A stretch of DNA of 64,000 bases from UBA11986 sp031402435 (GCA_031402435.1 JANNSJ010000015.1:142814-206813); one strand, 5' to 3'; shown: positions 26,101 through 36,405, counted from the stretch's first letter. Numbers and translations are program-made. Notes: generated by a model not told the origin, from the sequence alone.

Positions 26101-26430
26101 GTGAAACCAATCGAACTTACTGATGCAAATTTTGAACAGGAAGTGCTCAAGTCTGACAGCCCCGTGCTTATTGATTTCTGGGCGGTCTGGTGCGGACCGT
26201 GCAAGATGATCGGCCCTGTTGTGGAGGAGATTGCCAACGAGTACGAAGGCAAACTGAAGGTTGGAAAACTCGACGTCGATAAGAATCCGGAAGTGTCCAT
26301 GAAATTCGGGATTCGCAGCATTCCCACGTTGATGGTTTTCAAAGGCGGGAAAGTTGTCGAGCAGATCATCGGCGCTGTGCCGAAGAAGAACCTGGTCGAC
26401 AAAGTTCTTCCACACATTTCAGTGAACTAG
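26101..26430 (+). CDS. trxA: thioredoxin
   Basis: 109 residues with a GTG start six bases after an AGGAGG site. The active site WCGPC is at residues 30-34, preceded by VLIDFWAV and followed by KMIGP. The cis-proline loop SIPTLMVFKGGK and the C-terminal strand VEQIIGAVPKK are all in place. It is a cytoplasmic disulfide reductant for ribonucleotide reductase and other partners. No signal peptide, so it is the housekeeping form. A clear intrinsic terminator follows. Confidence 0.97.
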   Translation: MKPIELTDANFEQEVLKSDSPVLIDFWAVWCGPCKMIGPVVEEIANEYEGKLKVGKLDVDKNPEVSMKFGIRSIPTLMVFKGGKVVEQIIGAVPKKNLVDKVLPHISVN

Positions 26431-26455
26431 CTTCTCAGTTGTTTAGTAGCAGGAT

Positions 26456-26483
26456 GCCCGGTCTTTAACAAGGCCGGGCTTTT
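26456..26483 (+). terminator. intrinsic terminator after trxA
   Basis: GCCCGGTCTT and AAGGCCGGGC pair over ten bases with one T-G wobble around a TAAC loop, followed by TTTTG. It lies 26 bases after the trxA stop and before the alpha-2-macroglobulin gene. Confidence 0.88.
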
Positions 26484-26583
26484 GTATTTGTATCCGCCTG
26501 TTTGCAACTCGTATTTGTTTTCGATATTTTTGCAGTCACAAGTTCATTTCATCTCCTTCTTCATTCAATTCCCCGGAGCTTTC

Positions 26584-29500
26584 ATGCGGCTGTCGATATT
26601 CGTCGGTATTAGCACAGTCCTCTTGACCTTCCCATCATACTCCCAAAAATCCACATCACTTCAAATTGTTGTTGGTTCGCCCAAAGGCGAGATGGCAACG
26701 ATCGATCAAGCCCAAACAATCTTTGTTTCCTTCAATGAAGCAATGGTACCGTTGAAGGAGATTCCGGCAGATGAAGACGAGGGACCGATGACCGTCGAGC
26801 CGAAGATCAAGGGCAAATACCGCTGGATGGGAACAAGAACGCTGGCATTTATTCCCACAGATACGCTTCCGTTTTCAACGAAGTACACAGTCACCATTCC
26901 CGTGGGCACGAAATCCGTTGCCGGACATTCGCTAAGCAAGGAATATCGCTGGCAGTTCGAGACACCCCGGCCAAAAGTGCTCTCTACCGATCCGTCCAAT
27001 GAGCAACGATTCGTTGAGTTGGATCATTCGATCAGGATCCGGTTTAATCAACGGGTGAACCCGGAGATGGCGTCAAAGTTCATCTCGATTGAAGAACGGT
27101 CAAGCAGCAGTATGAACTATCCGGCGTTCACTTCACGCTGGCCAACTGAAGAGGAAGAGAAGCCTTCGAATGATACAAGACGATGGCAGCCGGGAAGTCA
27201 GTTGCCGCGTGAATACACCATTGTCCTTACTCCAACAGAGCCTCTCAGGAGAGGAACAGTATATACGATTCGCTGCAAGAAGGATCTTCCCGGCGCTCAG
27301 GGAATGTTGGGAATGAACAATGAATTCACTTCTTCATTCTCTACGTTCAATGAACTGAAGTTCGTAAGGGTGAAGAATGACGACCAATTCAATCCCGCCC
27401 AGTCGCTTGTTCTTGTATTTACGAATCCGGTTGCTGTCAAAGAAGTTGCAAAACTTCTCGTGTTCGATCCTCCTCTCGCTGTGAATTATGATCAGTTCGG
27501 TTGGGACTATCAGGGCGAAGAGGTTGCAATTCAATTGCCGCTTCTTCCTGAAAAGAAATACACGGGCACTATCAAGGCTGGCCTGAAGGATCGCTTCGGC
27601 AACGAGATAAAAACGGATACGAAGTTCGCCTTCCGTACTGGATCTTTTGCCTCGTACGTCAGGATGACGACGGGTCCAGGTGTGCTTGAAGCGTATGAGT
27701 CGCATCGCTATCCGATCTCGTTCATGAACATCGACTCAGTGCATTTAAAAATGGGGAGGATATCACCCGACAGAATCGTGCCGCTCATGCGCAGGATGGA
27801 CTTCTCGTACTACGAACAGCTCGCTCAAGAAGCCGGCATTCTCGAAGATGTTGATACGAAGAGTGAACATCAATCTGAATTTTCCATCTCTAAGATGTGG
27901 CATATCGGCGGAGCAAGAAATAAGCAAACAGTAAAGCCAATCGAGCTTGATGACGTACTGGGTAGCTCCTCGCTTGGAGTTGCTCTTGTGCAGGTTGATA
28001 ACCGTCGTCCCGATCCCAATCACAGGTTCTACAAAGCCGTCGTTCAGGTAACGAACCTTGGAATCACTGCCAAGTTCTCCCCGGGCTCAACGCTTGTCTG
28101 GATAACACATCTCAAGGATGCATCACCAGTTGGAGACGCAAATATTGAGCTGCGCAGCGATTCGAACGAAGTCGTATGGAAGGGAACAACGGACGCCAAG
28201 GGCCTTGCCAAAGGTCCCGGATGGGAATCGGTTGGCTTGCGTTCGGACGATGAATGGAGACAGCCGCGCATTTGGGTGATCGTGAAGAGTGATGATGATG
28301 TTGCATTCTCAAGCTCCGATTGGCAGCAAGGCATTGAGCCGTGGCAGTTCGGCATTGCGCAGGACTGGAATCCCAAGCTTGAGCCGATGCAATCCTCACT
28401 GATGACTGACCGCGGATTGTACAAGGCAGGCGAACAAGTCGAGATCAAAGGCGTCGTACGGGTGAGAAAAGATGGAATCTGGAAGATTCCGCCCAAGAAT
28501 GTTCTGAAACTCACCGTACGCAACCCGCGGAACGAAGAGATTTCTGTCTTGACGCCAAAGCTCTCACCATTTGGTTCCTTTGCAGCAAGTGTGCCGCTCA
28601 CATCCAGCGCGCCGCTCGGATATTATTCGATGACGTTATCATTGAGCGAGATGGTAAAGGGAAAGGAAACATGGAGAGACATCGGGAGCGAATCGTTTCG
28701 CGTTGAGGCATTTCGTGCCGCTGAGTTCGAAGTGACTGCCCGCAGTGAAGAAAAAAGGTACATCGTCGGCGATACGTTCAAGGGTTATCTGAATGCGAGG
28801 TTTCTCTTTGGAGCGGCATTAAGCAATGAGCAGATATCGTGGCGCGTGTCTGTAACAAATACATCGTGGCAGCCTGAAGGGTTCGAGGGATATTACTTTG
28901 GTCCGATGCCCTGGCTTTCGAGATACACTGGTCGGAATAACTACAGAGTTCTTGTTAGCAAGCAGGAGAAATTGGATGACAAGGGTGGAATCCAGGTCTC
29001 TGCCGATCTGAAGGTTGGTGAGGTTACCGGGACTGCATCACTGTTGTTTGAAGGCGATGTCACATCTCCCACGCGCCAGCAGATTTCGGGAAGAACGTCG
29101 GCTATAGTCCATGGCAGTGAATTCTACATTGGTGTTGCGCCATCAACCACATTCCTTCAGACAGATTCCACGCTGAAGTATAAACTCATAACCGTCACGC
29201 ATGAAGGAAAGAATGTTTTCGATGCACAACTCTCCGTGAAAATTCTTCAGCGTATCTGGCGCTCTGTCCGGAAGGCCGAATCAGGTGGAAGGTATGCATG
29301 GGTTTCGGAGGAAGACAATGTTGTCGTTGACTCATCTGTTGTGAAGACTGGCGAAAAGCCAATTGAGCTATCGTTCAAAACCAAACAGGCAGGCTTTTAC
29401 TTCATCGAAGTACAAGGCAACGATAAGCGGGGCAACCTGGTTCTGACACACGCGTACTTCTACGTCAGTGGATCAGGCTACGTTCCATGGGAACGCAGTA

Positions 29501-32256
29501 ATGATGACAAGATTGAGCTTGTGGCAAACAAGACGAACTTCGCTCCCGGTGATGTTGCAAACATTCTCGTGAAGTCACCGTACGAACGGTCCATCGCTCT
29601 CATATCCATTGAGCGTGAAGGGATTATTCAACATTACACCACAACGCTTGTTGGCAGCGCTCCGCAAATCAACATTCCGATTCTTAAGGACTATCTCCCC
29701 AACGTGTATGTTTCCGTGGTGTTGCTCCAGGGAAGAAATGCCGATGCCGGGAAGACCAAAGAGTCTGATGTTGGACGTCCATCATTCAAAGTCGGGTACG
29801 TGAAGCTCTCCGTGAGTCCAAAAGAGAAGGAACTGAAACTCACGGCAAGCACAGACCGGAAAGATTACCGACCCGGCGATACGGTGGAAGTAATTCTGAA
29901 TGTGAAAGACGCATCGGGCAAAGGAGTTTCCTCTGAAGTAACCCTCAGCGTTGCTGATCTCGGCGTGTTGAACCTGACAGGATATCGACTGCCGAGGTTG
30001 TTCAATGAATTCTATGCCGAGCGACCGCTTGCCGTGAAGACGACAGAGACTCGCATGCATTTAGTTGAGCAGAGAGAGTATGGAGAGAAAGGTGAGGATG
30101 AAGGCGGTGGCGGCGCAAATGAAAAGATGATGGCGGGAGTCGATGCCGAAGGTATCCGAAAAGATTTCAGAGCTTCTGCATATTGGAACCCATCGATCCT
30201 TACTGACTCAAAAGGTGAGGCACATGTACGGTTCAAGCTCCCTGACAATCTTACATCGTTCGAGGTTATGGCCATTGCGCACACGCTCAATGCTGAGTTT
30301 GGCTATGCCGAAGAGAACTTCACAGTAAGCAAGCCCTTGCTGTTGCAGCCATCATTCCCGAGGTTTGCCCGCGTTGGAGATTCGTTTGAAGGCGGAGTGA
30401 TGCTCATGAACTACTCCGGGAAAGAGAAGCGAGTGAATCTTACGATGCGTGTGAGTGGTGTGAAGGGAATGGGTGATTCATCATTTCTTGTGTTGAAACC
30501 GGGGGAAGCTCGCGAAGTGCGAAACAAGTACGCTGCCGATCGCGTTGGACGGGCAACGTTCGTCTTCAAGGCAAAAACTGATGACGATGCAGATGGATTA
30601 CAATGGACAATCCCCATCAATGTGCCGCGGACGCGTGAATCAGTGGCGTTGTACGAGTCAACTATAGACAGTCTGACCAGAGAAAAACTCGTCGCTCCCC
30701 AAAACATGTTTACTGAACTTGGCGGCGTTGAGTATACGGCGGCATCCACAGCGATGGTCGGACTCTCAGGAGGTATCTCATATCTCTTCGGTTATCCTTA
30801 CGGATGCCTTGAGCAACGCCTATCGGCAGTTCTTCCAATTATCCTTGCAAAGGACCTCGTCGAGGCGTTCAAACTCGACGTATACAAAGATAAGGATTAC
30901 AAGCAGGTTGTCGAGAAAACGTTGGATGAGATTCCTGCATTCCAGAAATGGAACGGTGGTTATTCATACTGGAAAAATGTTGATGAGACATGGCCGTATG
31001 TTTCCGCATATGCTGTGTATACCCTTGTGCAGGCGAAGCGAGCAGGTTTCCGCGTGAACGAAGGGCAGCTCACGTTGGGAATGGACTATTTGCGGCGTGT
31101 GCTCGATGGAAGTGAACCTTGCAAATATTACGGCGAGTATGCCTGGCGTTCTACACGGGCTCTTATTCTCTATACGTTTGCATTGGCCGGCAAACCGGAT
31201 CATGGATCGATGGAGAAACTGTATGGTGAACGAGGTAAGCTTCCTTTGTTTGCCAGAGCGTATTTACTTCGCGCACTCTTCGTCGCCAAGGGCAATGGGA
31301 AGATGATTTTAGAACTTGCCCGCGACCTCACGAACCAGGCGAAGATTGCTCCCACTTCGGCTCATTTTGAAGAGCGTGATGACCAAGGCCTCGATTGGAT
31401 ATTCGATTCCAATACTCGTACAACTGCGCTCGCCATGCAGGCGCTTGTCGAGACACAACCGGAGAATCCGCTCATCCCAAAAACAGTCAAATGGCTGTTG
31501 GAGAAACGTGAGCAAGGGCGATGGAGGACCACGCAGGAAAATCTCTATGTGGTTGATGCCTTGGCGACATACTTCAAAACGTATGAAAAGGATGAGCCGC
31601 ATTTCCGCGCGCAGATTGATCTCGCCGGCAAGACTGTCTTGCAAGAGATGTTTGAAGGGAGGAGTTTCAAGGTTGTAACCGCCCGTCAATCGTGGACTGA
31701 TCTGGAGGCAGGAAAGGAATATCCTGTTGATGTAAAGAAGGCAGGAGCTGGACGATTGTACTACGGCGTGCGCATGAACTTCTATCCCAAGGCCGCTGCT
31801 ATTGCGAAAGAGGAAGGCTTCAGCATTATCAAGACTGTCGAGCCGGTGAATGGCGGAGCAATGAAAAATGGAGGCTTTGCTGCAGGCTCAATGGTTCGCG
31901 TTACTCTTTCAGTTGTCACTAATCAGGAGAGACACTTCGTTGTTGTTGATGATCCACTACCCGCGGGATTTGAAGCTGTGAACAGTTCATTCATCACAAC
32001 AGCAAGTAACGTCGACGAGTACACGCAGCAACAGGGAAGAGATTGGTGGGAATTCAACCCGTTCAACCACACAGAAATGAAGGATGACCGTGTGTTATTA
32101 TTTGGGGATTACCTTCCTGCAGGTGTTCACTCATTCACATATCTGGCGCGGGCGACATCGTTCGGTACGTTCCAGATGCCATCCACGAGAGTCGAAGGAA
32201 TGTACGAACCGGAAGTGTTTGGACAAACCGGGGGAAGGATCATCACAATCAAGTAG
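26584..32256 (+). CDS. bacterial alpha-2-macroglobulin family protein (thioester type)
   Basis: 1890 residues from the ATG giving the signal peptide MRLSIFVGISTVLLTFPSYS; the frame is open 102 bases further upstream, but that part precedes this signal peptide and overlaps the trxA terminator. There is no lipobox cysteine. N-terminal Ig-like and MG domains are followed by a bait-region-like stretch near EKGEDEGGGGANEK (about residue 1170), then the complement-like thioester domain with YPYGCLEQ (Cys1408 and Gln1411), the helical thioester toroid and a C-terminal receptor-binding-like domain. The thioester traps proteases covalently in the periplasm. The partner pbpC is found 1.8 kb downstream, separated by an opposing operon. 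The stop lies only two bases from the stop of the convergent plsC gene. Confidence 0.93.
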   Translation: MRLSIFVGISTVLLTFPSYSQKSTSLQIVVGSPKGEMATIDQAQTIFVSFNEAMVPLKEIPADEDEGPMTVEPKIKGKYRWMGTRTLAFIPTDTLPFSTKYTVTIPVGTKSVAGHSLSKEYRWQFETPRPKVLSTDPSNEQRFVELDHSIRIRFNQRVNPEMASKFISIEERSSSSMNYPAFTSRWPTEEEEKPSNDTRRWQPGSQLPREYTIVLTPTEPLRRGTVYTIRCKKDLPGAQGMLGMNNEFTSSFSTFNELKFVRVKNDDQFNPAQSLVLVFTNPVAVKEVAKLLVFDPPLAVNYDQFGWDYQGEEVAIQLPLLPEKKYTGTIKAGLKDRFGNEIKTDTKFAFRTGSFASYVRMTTGPGVLEAYESHRYPISFMNIDSVHLKMGRISPDRIVPLMRRMDFSYYEQLAQEAGILEDVDTKSEHQSEFSISKMWHIGGARNKQTVKPIELDDVLGSSSLGVALVQVDNRRPDPNHRFYKAVVQVTNLGITAKFSPGSTLVWITHLKDASPVGDANIELRSDSNEVVWKGTTDAKGLAKGPGWESVGLRSDDEWRQPRIWVIVKSDDDVAFSSSDWQQGIEPWQFGIAQDWNPKLEPMQSSLMTDRGLYKAGEQVEIKGVVRVRKDGIWKIPPKNVLKLTVRNPRNEEISVLTPKLSPFGSFAASVPLTSSAPLGYYSMTLSLSEMVKGKETWRDIGSESFRVEAFRAAEFEVTARSEEKRYIVGDTFKGYLNARFLFGAALSNEQISWRVSVTNTSWQPEGFEGYYFGPMPWLSRYTGRNNYRVLVSKQEKLDDKGGIQVSADLKVGEVTGTASLLFEGDVTSPTRQQISGRTSAIVHGSEFYIGVAPSTTFLQTDSTLKYKLITVTHEGKNVFDAQLSVKILQRIWRSVRKAESGGRYAWVSEEDNVVVDSSVVKTGEKPIELSFKTKQAGFYFIEVQGNDKRGNLVLTHAYFYVSGSGYVPWERSNDDKIELVANKTNFAPGDVANILVKSPYERSIALISIEREGIIQHYTTTLVGSAPQINIPILKDYLPNVYVSVVLLQGRNADAGKTKESDVGRPSFKVGYVKLSVSPKEKELKLTASTDRKDYRPGDTVEVILNVKDASGKGVSSEVTLSVADLGVLNLTGYRLPRLFNEFYAERPLAVKTTETRMHLVEQREYGEKGEDEGGGGANEKMMAGVDAEGIRKDFRASAYWNPSILTDSKGEAHVRFKLPDNLTSFEVMAIAHTLNAEFGYAEENFTVSKPLLLQPSFPRFARVGDSFEGGVMLMNYSGKEKRVNLTMRVSGVKGMGDSSFLVLKPGEAREVRNKYAADRVGRATFVFKAKTDDDADGLQWTIPINVPRTRESVALYESTIDSLTREKLVAPQNMFTELGGVEYTAASTAMVGLSGGISYLFGYPYGCLEQRLSAVLPIILAKDLVEAFKLDVYKDKDYKQVVEKTLDEIPAFQKWNGGYSYWKNVDETWPYVSAYAVYTLVQAKRAGFRVNEGQLTLGMDYLRRVLDGSEPCKYYGEYAWRSTRALILYTFALAGKPDHGSMEKLYGERGKLPLFARAYLLRALFVAKGNGKMILELARDLTNQAKIAPTSAHFEERDDQGLDWIFDSNTRTTALAMQALVETQPENPLIPKTVKWLLEKREQGRWRTTQENLYVVDALATYFKTYEKDEPHFRAQIDLAGKTVLQEMFEGRSFKVVTARQSWTDLEAGKEYPVDVKKAGAGRLYYGVRMNFYPKAAAIAKEEGFSIIKTVEPVNGGAMKNGGFAAGSMVRVTLSVVTNQERHFVVVDDPLPAGFEAVNSSFITTASNVDEYTQQQGRDWWEFNPFNHTEMKDDRVLLFGDYLPAGVHSFTYLARATSFGTFQMPSTRVEGMYEPEVFGQTGGRIITIK

Positions 32257-32258
32257 AG

Positions 32259-33026
32259 TTACTTTGGTGATGTGGCTACGTCCACTTCTGAAGAAGGAAC
32301 ATTCCGGAACGAGGCCACCTGATCGACAATCATCTGGCGCACTCTCGCCGTCAGGGCGATGGCATCATCTTTTGTCAAGCCTGCGGTATCCACTTCGGGC
32401 AATACGCGGACTTGCACATCCGAGGGCTTCCCGAACTTCCAGCTCTTCTTGGGCAGGCAATTGAATGAGCCTTCCACTGCCACGGGAAGTATCGGTACCT
32501 GCGCCTTGATCGCAAGATGAAACGCACCTTCATTGAATCGCCCGACGCGCCCATCGGGAGAGCGGGTTCCCTCCGGGAAAAAAATAACTGAACACTTCTG
32601 ATCGAGATATCGCATTGCGGTCAGCAGCATTTTTGCTCCGCTTCGCCTGTCACTCCTGTCCACGGGAATATCACCCGCGAGTTTCATCATCCATCCGATA
32701 AATGGAAGTGAGAAGAGTTCCTTCTTGCCGATCCATTTCATTTCCCATGGAAGATGGGAGAGGATGGGAATATCGGCGTGAGACTGGTGATTGCTCACGA
32801 CGACATACGGTCGTCGGGGATTCTCGATTTCGTGATCGGAGAGATGAATGCGCCACGATGGATTCACCCGTGTCATTGCCACGCCGAGCCGCCGGAACCA
32901 CCGGCCCGTTCGGTAGTGTACCGGGTCGTGGTCAAACAGCCTGATCAGCGCAAGTAAGGGAACCCAGAGGATGATAAGGGCAATGACTGCGAACCAAACC
33001 CAGAGCGAACGGAGTGACGAGAGCAT
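32259..33026 (-). CDS. plsC: 1-acyl-sn-glycerol-3-phosphate acyltransferase
   Basis: 255 residues from the ATG with AGGT eight bases before it; an alternative ATG at 33044 would overlap the upstream gene and add six residues. An N-terminal membrane helix (LWVWFAVIALIILWVPLLAL) is followed by acyltransferase motif I NHQSHADIP (HX4D catalytic pair), motif II GDIPVDRSDRRSG, motif III FFPEGTRSPDG and motif IV VPILPVAVEGS. It transfers an acyl group to lysophosphatidic acid to give phosphatidic acid at the inner membrane. Last gene of an operon rnhA-GNAT-plsC on the minus strand. Confidence 0.93.
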   Translation of the reverse strand: MLSSLRSLWVWFAVIALIILWVPLLALIRLFDHDPVHYRTGRWFRRLGVAMTRVNPSWRIHLSDHEIENPRRPYVVVSNHQSHADIPILSHLPWEMKWIGKKELFSLPFIGWMMKLAGDIPVDRSDRRSGAKMLLTAMRYLDQKCSVIFFPEGTRSPDGRVGRFNEGAFHLAIKAQVPILPVAVEGSFNCLPKKSWKFGKPSDVQVRVLPEVDTAGLTKDDAIALTARVRQMIVDQVASFRNVPSSEVDVATSPK

Positions 33027-33030
33027 CGGG

Positions 33031-33501
33031 CTACCTGCTGTCATCCAGCCACTTGGTCATGATGTGGCGTGGATGTTCCGTGAAGCCTGACTTGCGATAC
33101 AGATTATGCGCTTGATGGTTTACGTGTTCCACTTCCAGCCGCAATGCCCTGACTCCTTGAGCGGCACAGAACTCCTGCACGAACGCAAGCACGCTCTTGC
33201 CAATGCCTCTTCCCCTGTAGCCCGCGCCGATGTGAAGCTCATCCAGGAATGCTGCCTTGCCATAAAACTCAAGACTGTACCAGAAGGTGACGACAAAATA
33301 CCCGACCGGATGTTCAGCTTCTTCGATGAGCCAAATGCAGCCGAGTGACTCATGAGCAAGAAGATGTTTGATGGTTTTCAATGCTGCGCGAGAATCAAAC
33401 TTCAAATGATCATAGGCGTAGTATTCGCGCATGAGCGAGAGAAGGGTCTCAATATCTGCAACAGAAGCAGGTCGGAAGCTTGCTTCTTTTTTTGACTTCA
33501 T
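33031..33501 (-). CDS. GNAT family N-acetyltransferase
   Basis: 156 residues. FRPASVADIETLLSLMREYY opens the fold. LDELHIGAGYRGRGIGKSVLAFV contains the acetyl-CoA pyrophosphate-binding Q/RxxGxG/A signature (RGRGIG, about residues 96-101), and VNHQAHNLYRKSGFTEHPRH is the motif B region with the Tyr that protonates CoA. It transfers an acetyl group to an unknown amine. It overlaps the rnhA stop by four bases and ends just before plsC, so the three genes are coupled although their roles differ. Confidence 0.9.
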   Translation of the reverse strand: MKSKKEASFRPASVADIETLLSLMREYYAYDHLKFDSRAALKTIKHLLAHESLGCIWLIEEAEHPVGYFVVTFWYSLEFYGKAAFLDELHIGAGYRGRGIGKSVLAFVQEFCAAQGVRALRLEVEHVNHQAHNLYRKSGFTEHPRHIMTKWLDDSR

Positions 33502-33965
33502 GGTTGTAATTCCTCGATTCCGGATTGAGCGAGTTGATCGGCACGTTCGTTGAGTTCAACGCCTGCATGTCCGGCAACCTTATGAAAATGAATTCTATGC
33601 TGTCTCATGAGTTCCAGCAATCGAGACCAGAGATCCTGATTCTCAACGGGTTGCTTCTTGGCATTCTTCCAGCCATTCTTCTCCCATTTCACGTACCACT
33701 TTTGCTGCATACAGTTGATAAGATATGCGCTATCGGAATAAATGTCGATAGGAATAGCGTTCGACTTGACGGTCTCAAGGGCTTTGATACAGGCGGTCAG
33801 TTCCATGCGTTGGTTGGAAGTGTTGCGTTCACCGCCAAAGATTTCTTTCGCCTTGCCATTGTACTTCAACACAGCGCCCCAGCCACCCAGGTTGGTTGCG
33901 GACTGATTGCCTGAGCATGCACCGTCACAGTACACAATGATGCTGTCTTGAGAGTTTGTCACCAT
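33498..33965 (-). CDS. rnhA: ribonuclease HI
   Basis: 155 residues. All four catalytic acidic residues are in their usual contexts: VYCDGACSGN (Asp14), NQRMELTACIKAL (Glu), DIYSDSAYLI (Asp) and NERADQLA (Asp). The WYVKWEKNGWKNAKKQPVEN basic protrusion (handle) that grips hybrid substrates and the HKVAGHAG loop are present, so it is the classical type I form. It removes the RNA strand of RNA-DNA hybrids. First gene of the minus-strand operon, divergent from pbpC with 97 bases between them. Confidence 0.97.
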   Translation of the reverse strand: MVTNSQDSIIVYCDGACSGNQSATNLGGWGAVLKYNGKAKEIFGGERNTSNQRMELTACIKALETVKSNAIPIDIYSDSAYLINCMQQKWYVKWEKNGWKNAKKQPVENQDLWSRLLELMRQHRIHFHKVAGHAGVELNERADQLAQSGIEELQP

Positions 33966-34062
33966 TCCAGGGAAAGCTTGCAGTCAGTGATCCTTTTCAG
34001 TAGCTTGCCATGAAGGCGCATCCAATCTACTTATATCACGTGCGAGATTCAAGAACGAAAAG

Positions 34063-36405
34063 ATGATAGGACGAATCGGGGTGACAATTGCCGTTGTTGT
34101 GCTTCTGCTCTTTGCCTCGGTCTTTCTGCCATTACCGGGAAAGGATTTTCGCAAAGAAGGCATCCATTCGTTGCGGGTAGTTGATCGGAATGGATTACTT
34201 CTGAGGGAGTTTCTGAATGACGAACAAGGAAGGGGACAATGGCGATCTCTTGACCGGGTGGCGTCATCGTTGCAGAGTGCCACCATTGCAATCGAAGATC
34301 GGCGGTTCTACAGTCATGTTGGTGTTGATCCGTTGGCCCTTTTGAGGGCAACGGTTGAAAATGTGAAGTCGATGCAGTTTGTCTCCGGCGGCTCCACGCT
34401 TACGCAGCAAGTCATTCGTAATGTGTACCACCATCAACGCTCAGTTTCGAACAAGGTGATCGAAGCCTGGCGGGCACTTCGGCTGGAAAGAATGATGAGC
34501 AAGGATGCAATTCTGGAACAGTATCTCAATCGAGCGCCGTATGGCAATCAGTTGATTGGAGTAGAAGCGGCTGCACAGCATTACTTTGGAAAACCTGCCC
34601 ACGCGCTTTCGCTTGCCGAGTCGGCATTTCTCGCTGCATTGCCCAATGCGCCGTCCACTCTCAACCCACATCGTAATCTCGATGCAGCGTTGTCACGACA
34701 GCATCTTGTGTTAAGAAGAATGCGGGAACAGGATCTCATTGGTGATGAAGAATATGACCGCGCCGTGAGCCAGCCGATAACAATAAATTCTCCCGAGGCG
34801 GATTTCCGGGCTCCCCATGTCGTTGAGATGGCGGTGGGATCTCGTGCGATGTCTTCTGGTATCTCGTTCGTTCAAACGACAATCGACTACCCTCTACAGC
34901 AGAACATTCAATTTCTTCTCAGGGGCCACCTTGCAACGCTTGCAAAGAAGAATGTCACCAATGGCGCCGTCGTTGTAATCGAGAATGCAACAGGAGAGGT
35001 GTGTGCACTGGTGGGTTCGGCAAATTACTTCGATGAACAACACAACGGACAAGTGAACGGAGCCACGGCTCTGCGTCAGCCTGGCTCCGCTATCAAGCCA
35101 TTCACGTATGGATTGGCTCTAGAAGCTGGGTACTCTGCAGCAACCCTTCTGGCTGACATTCCTCTTCACATCACTGATGATAAGGGAGATTACATTCCTG
35201 AGAATTATGACAAGCGATACCACGGCCCGGTGCGCATGCGAACGGCTCTCGCGTGCTCGTACAATATTCCGGCTGTGCGGACACTTCAGTTTGTAGGTAC
35301 CGAAAATCTCCTGCAACGACTCCGCCTTGCGGGCATCAGTTCTCTCACGCGAACTGCCGATTATTACGGGTTTGGTTTGACGCTGGGGAACGCCGAGGTT
35401 TCGCTGTTCGACCTTACGAACGCCTATGCATCAATTGCCAACGGGGGAATGTGGAGGCCTGCAAGAATGGTTCTTTCCTCCCATGATGTGAACGGAGGAG
35501 ATCGCGAGGTTGAACCCATGCAGTTTAGACATAGAGTATACGGCGAGAACGTGGCCTTCCTGCTGACGAGCATCCTCAGCGATCCTGCTGCACGACGGCC
35601 TGCGTTCGGTAATGCATTCCACTTCCCCTTTCAATGTGCTGTAAAGACCGGAACAACAAAAGACTACAGGGACAATTGGGCGATGGGTTTTACCGCCGAG
35701 TATACGGTGGGTGTCTGGGTCGGCAACTTTGATGGAAGTGAGATGCGTGGAGTATCCGGCATAACCGGCGCAGGACAGGTCTTTGCAGACGTGATGATGT
35801 TGCTGCACATGCCCCCACATGGCAACCTTCCGGGTGAGTTTGTTGCTCCTCGTGAAATGATGCGCGTGGCTATGTGTCCACGGTCTGGCAAACTTCCCGG
35901 TGCTGATTGTAACAAGTCTACAGAAGAATGGTTCATAAGCGGAACTGCACCCGTTGAGCGGTGCGATGTTCATCGGCGATATCGATTTCAGGGCGAAGCT
36001 GGAAGAATGGTGGATCGCGTGTTTGAAGTTCTTCCTGCGCAATTCAGCGAGTGGGCTTCCCAACAACAAATGGAGAAGCCTCCTTCAGCATCAGTAAGGG
36101 TGAACAAGAAAGAGAACAAGACTGCAGATCGAGTTGAACGGCTCACAATCCTCTCACCGAATGACGGAGACTTGTTTAAACTCGATCCAACTTTACGACG
36201 GGAATATCAAACTGTTAAGATTGTTGCCGCGGTTCCGGAGCGCGCCGCAAGTGTGAAGGTTCTTGTAGATGGTGAGGAATTGCTGGAATATGATCGAAAA
36301 GGAGTGTGGTGGCATCTCAAGCAGGGGAGCCATAATCTCCAACTTGTCGGTATGATCCGAAATCGAAACATCACGAGCGAGCAAGTAACGATCCACGTAG
36401 AATAG
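34063..36405 (+). CDS. pbpC: penicillin-binding protein 1C
   Basis: 780 residues. A single N-terminal membrane anchor (IGVTIAVVVLLLFASVFL) is followed by a GT51 glycosyltransferase with EDRRFYSHVGVDP (catalytic Glu78) and GGSTLTQQ, and then a transpeptidase with the nucleophile motif SAIK (Ser342), a middle SYN-type motif in LACSYNIPAV, and KTGT at 528. The last 90 residues form a BiPBP_C-type beta domain that marks the PBP1C subfamily. It polymerises and cross-links peptidoglycan, although PBP1C transpeptidase activity is often not detectable. PBP1C and alpha-2-macroglobulin are frequent genomic partners; here they are close but split by a minus-strand operon. Confidence 0.95.
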   Translation: MIGRIGVTIAVVVLLLFASVFLPLPGKDFRKEGIHSLRVVDRNGLLLREFLNDEQGRGQWRSLDRVASSLQSATIAIEDRRFYSHVGVDPLALLRATVENVKSMQFVSGGSTLTQQVIRNVYHHQRSVSNKVIEAWRALRLERMMSKDAILEQYLNRAPYGNQLIGVEAAAQHYFGKPAHALSLAESAFLAALPNAPSTLNPHRNLDAALSRQHLVLRRMREQDLIGDEEYDRAVSQPITINSPEADFRAPHVVEMAVGSRAMSSGISFVQTTIDYPLQQNIQFLLRGHLATLAKKNVTNGAVVVIENATGEVCALVGSANYFDEQHNGQVNGATALRQPGSAIKPFTYGLALEAGYSAATLLADIPLHITDDKGDYIPENYDKRYHGPVRMRTALACSYNIPAVRTLQFVGTENLLQRLRLAGISSLTRTADYYGFGLTLGNAEVSLFDLTNAYASIANGGMWRPARMVLSSHDVNGGDREVEPMQFRHRVYGENVAFLLTSILSDPAARRPAFGNAFHFPFQCAVKTGTTKDYRDNWAMGFTAEYTVGVWVGNFDGSEMRGVSGITGAGQVFADVMMLLHMPPHGNLPGEFVAPREMMRVAMCPRSGKLPGADCNKSTEEWFISGTAPVERCDVHRRYRFQGEAGRMVDRVFEVLPAQFSEWASQQQMEKPPSASVRVNKKENKTADRVERLTILSPNDGDLFKLDPTLRREYQTVKIVAAVPERAASVKVLVDGEELLEYDRKGVWWHLKQGSHNLQLVGMIRNRNITSEQVTIHVE

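Noticed and set aside
26482..26583. A longer N-terminus of the alpha-2-macroglobulin gene
   Set aside because: It begins right after the trxA terminator stem and would hide a normal signal peptide.
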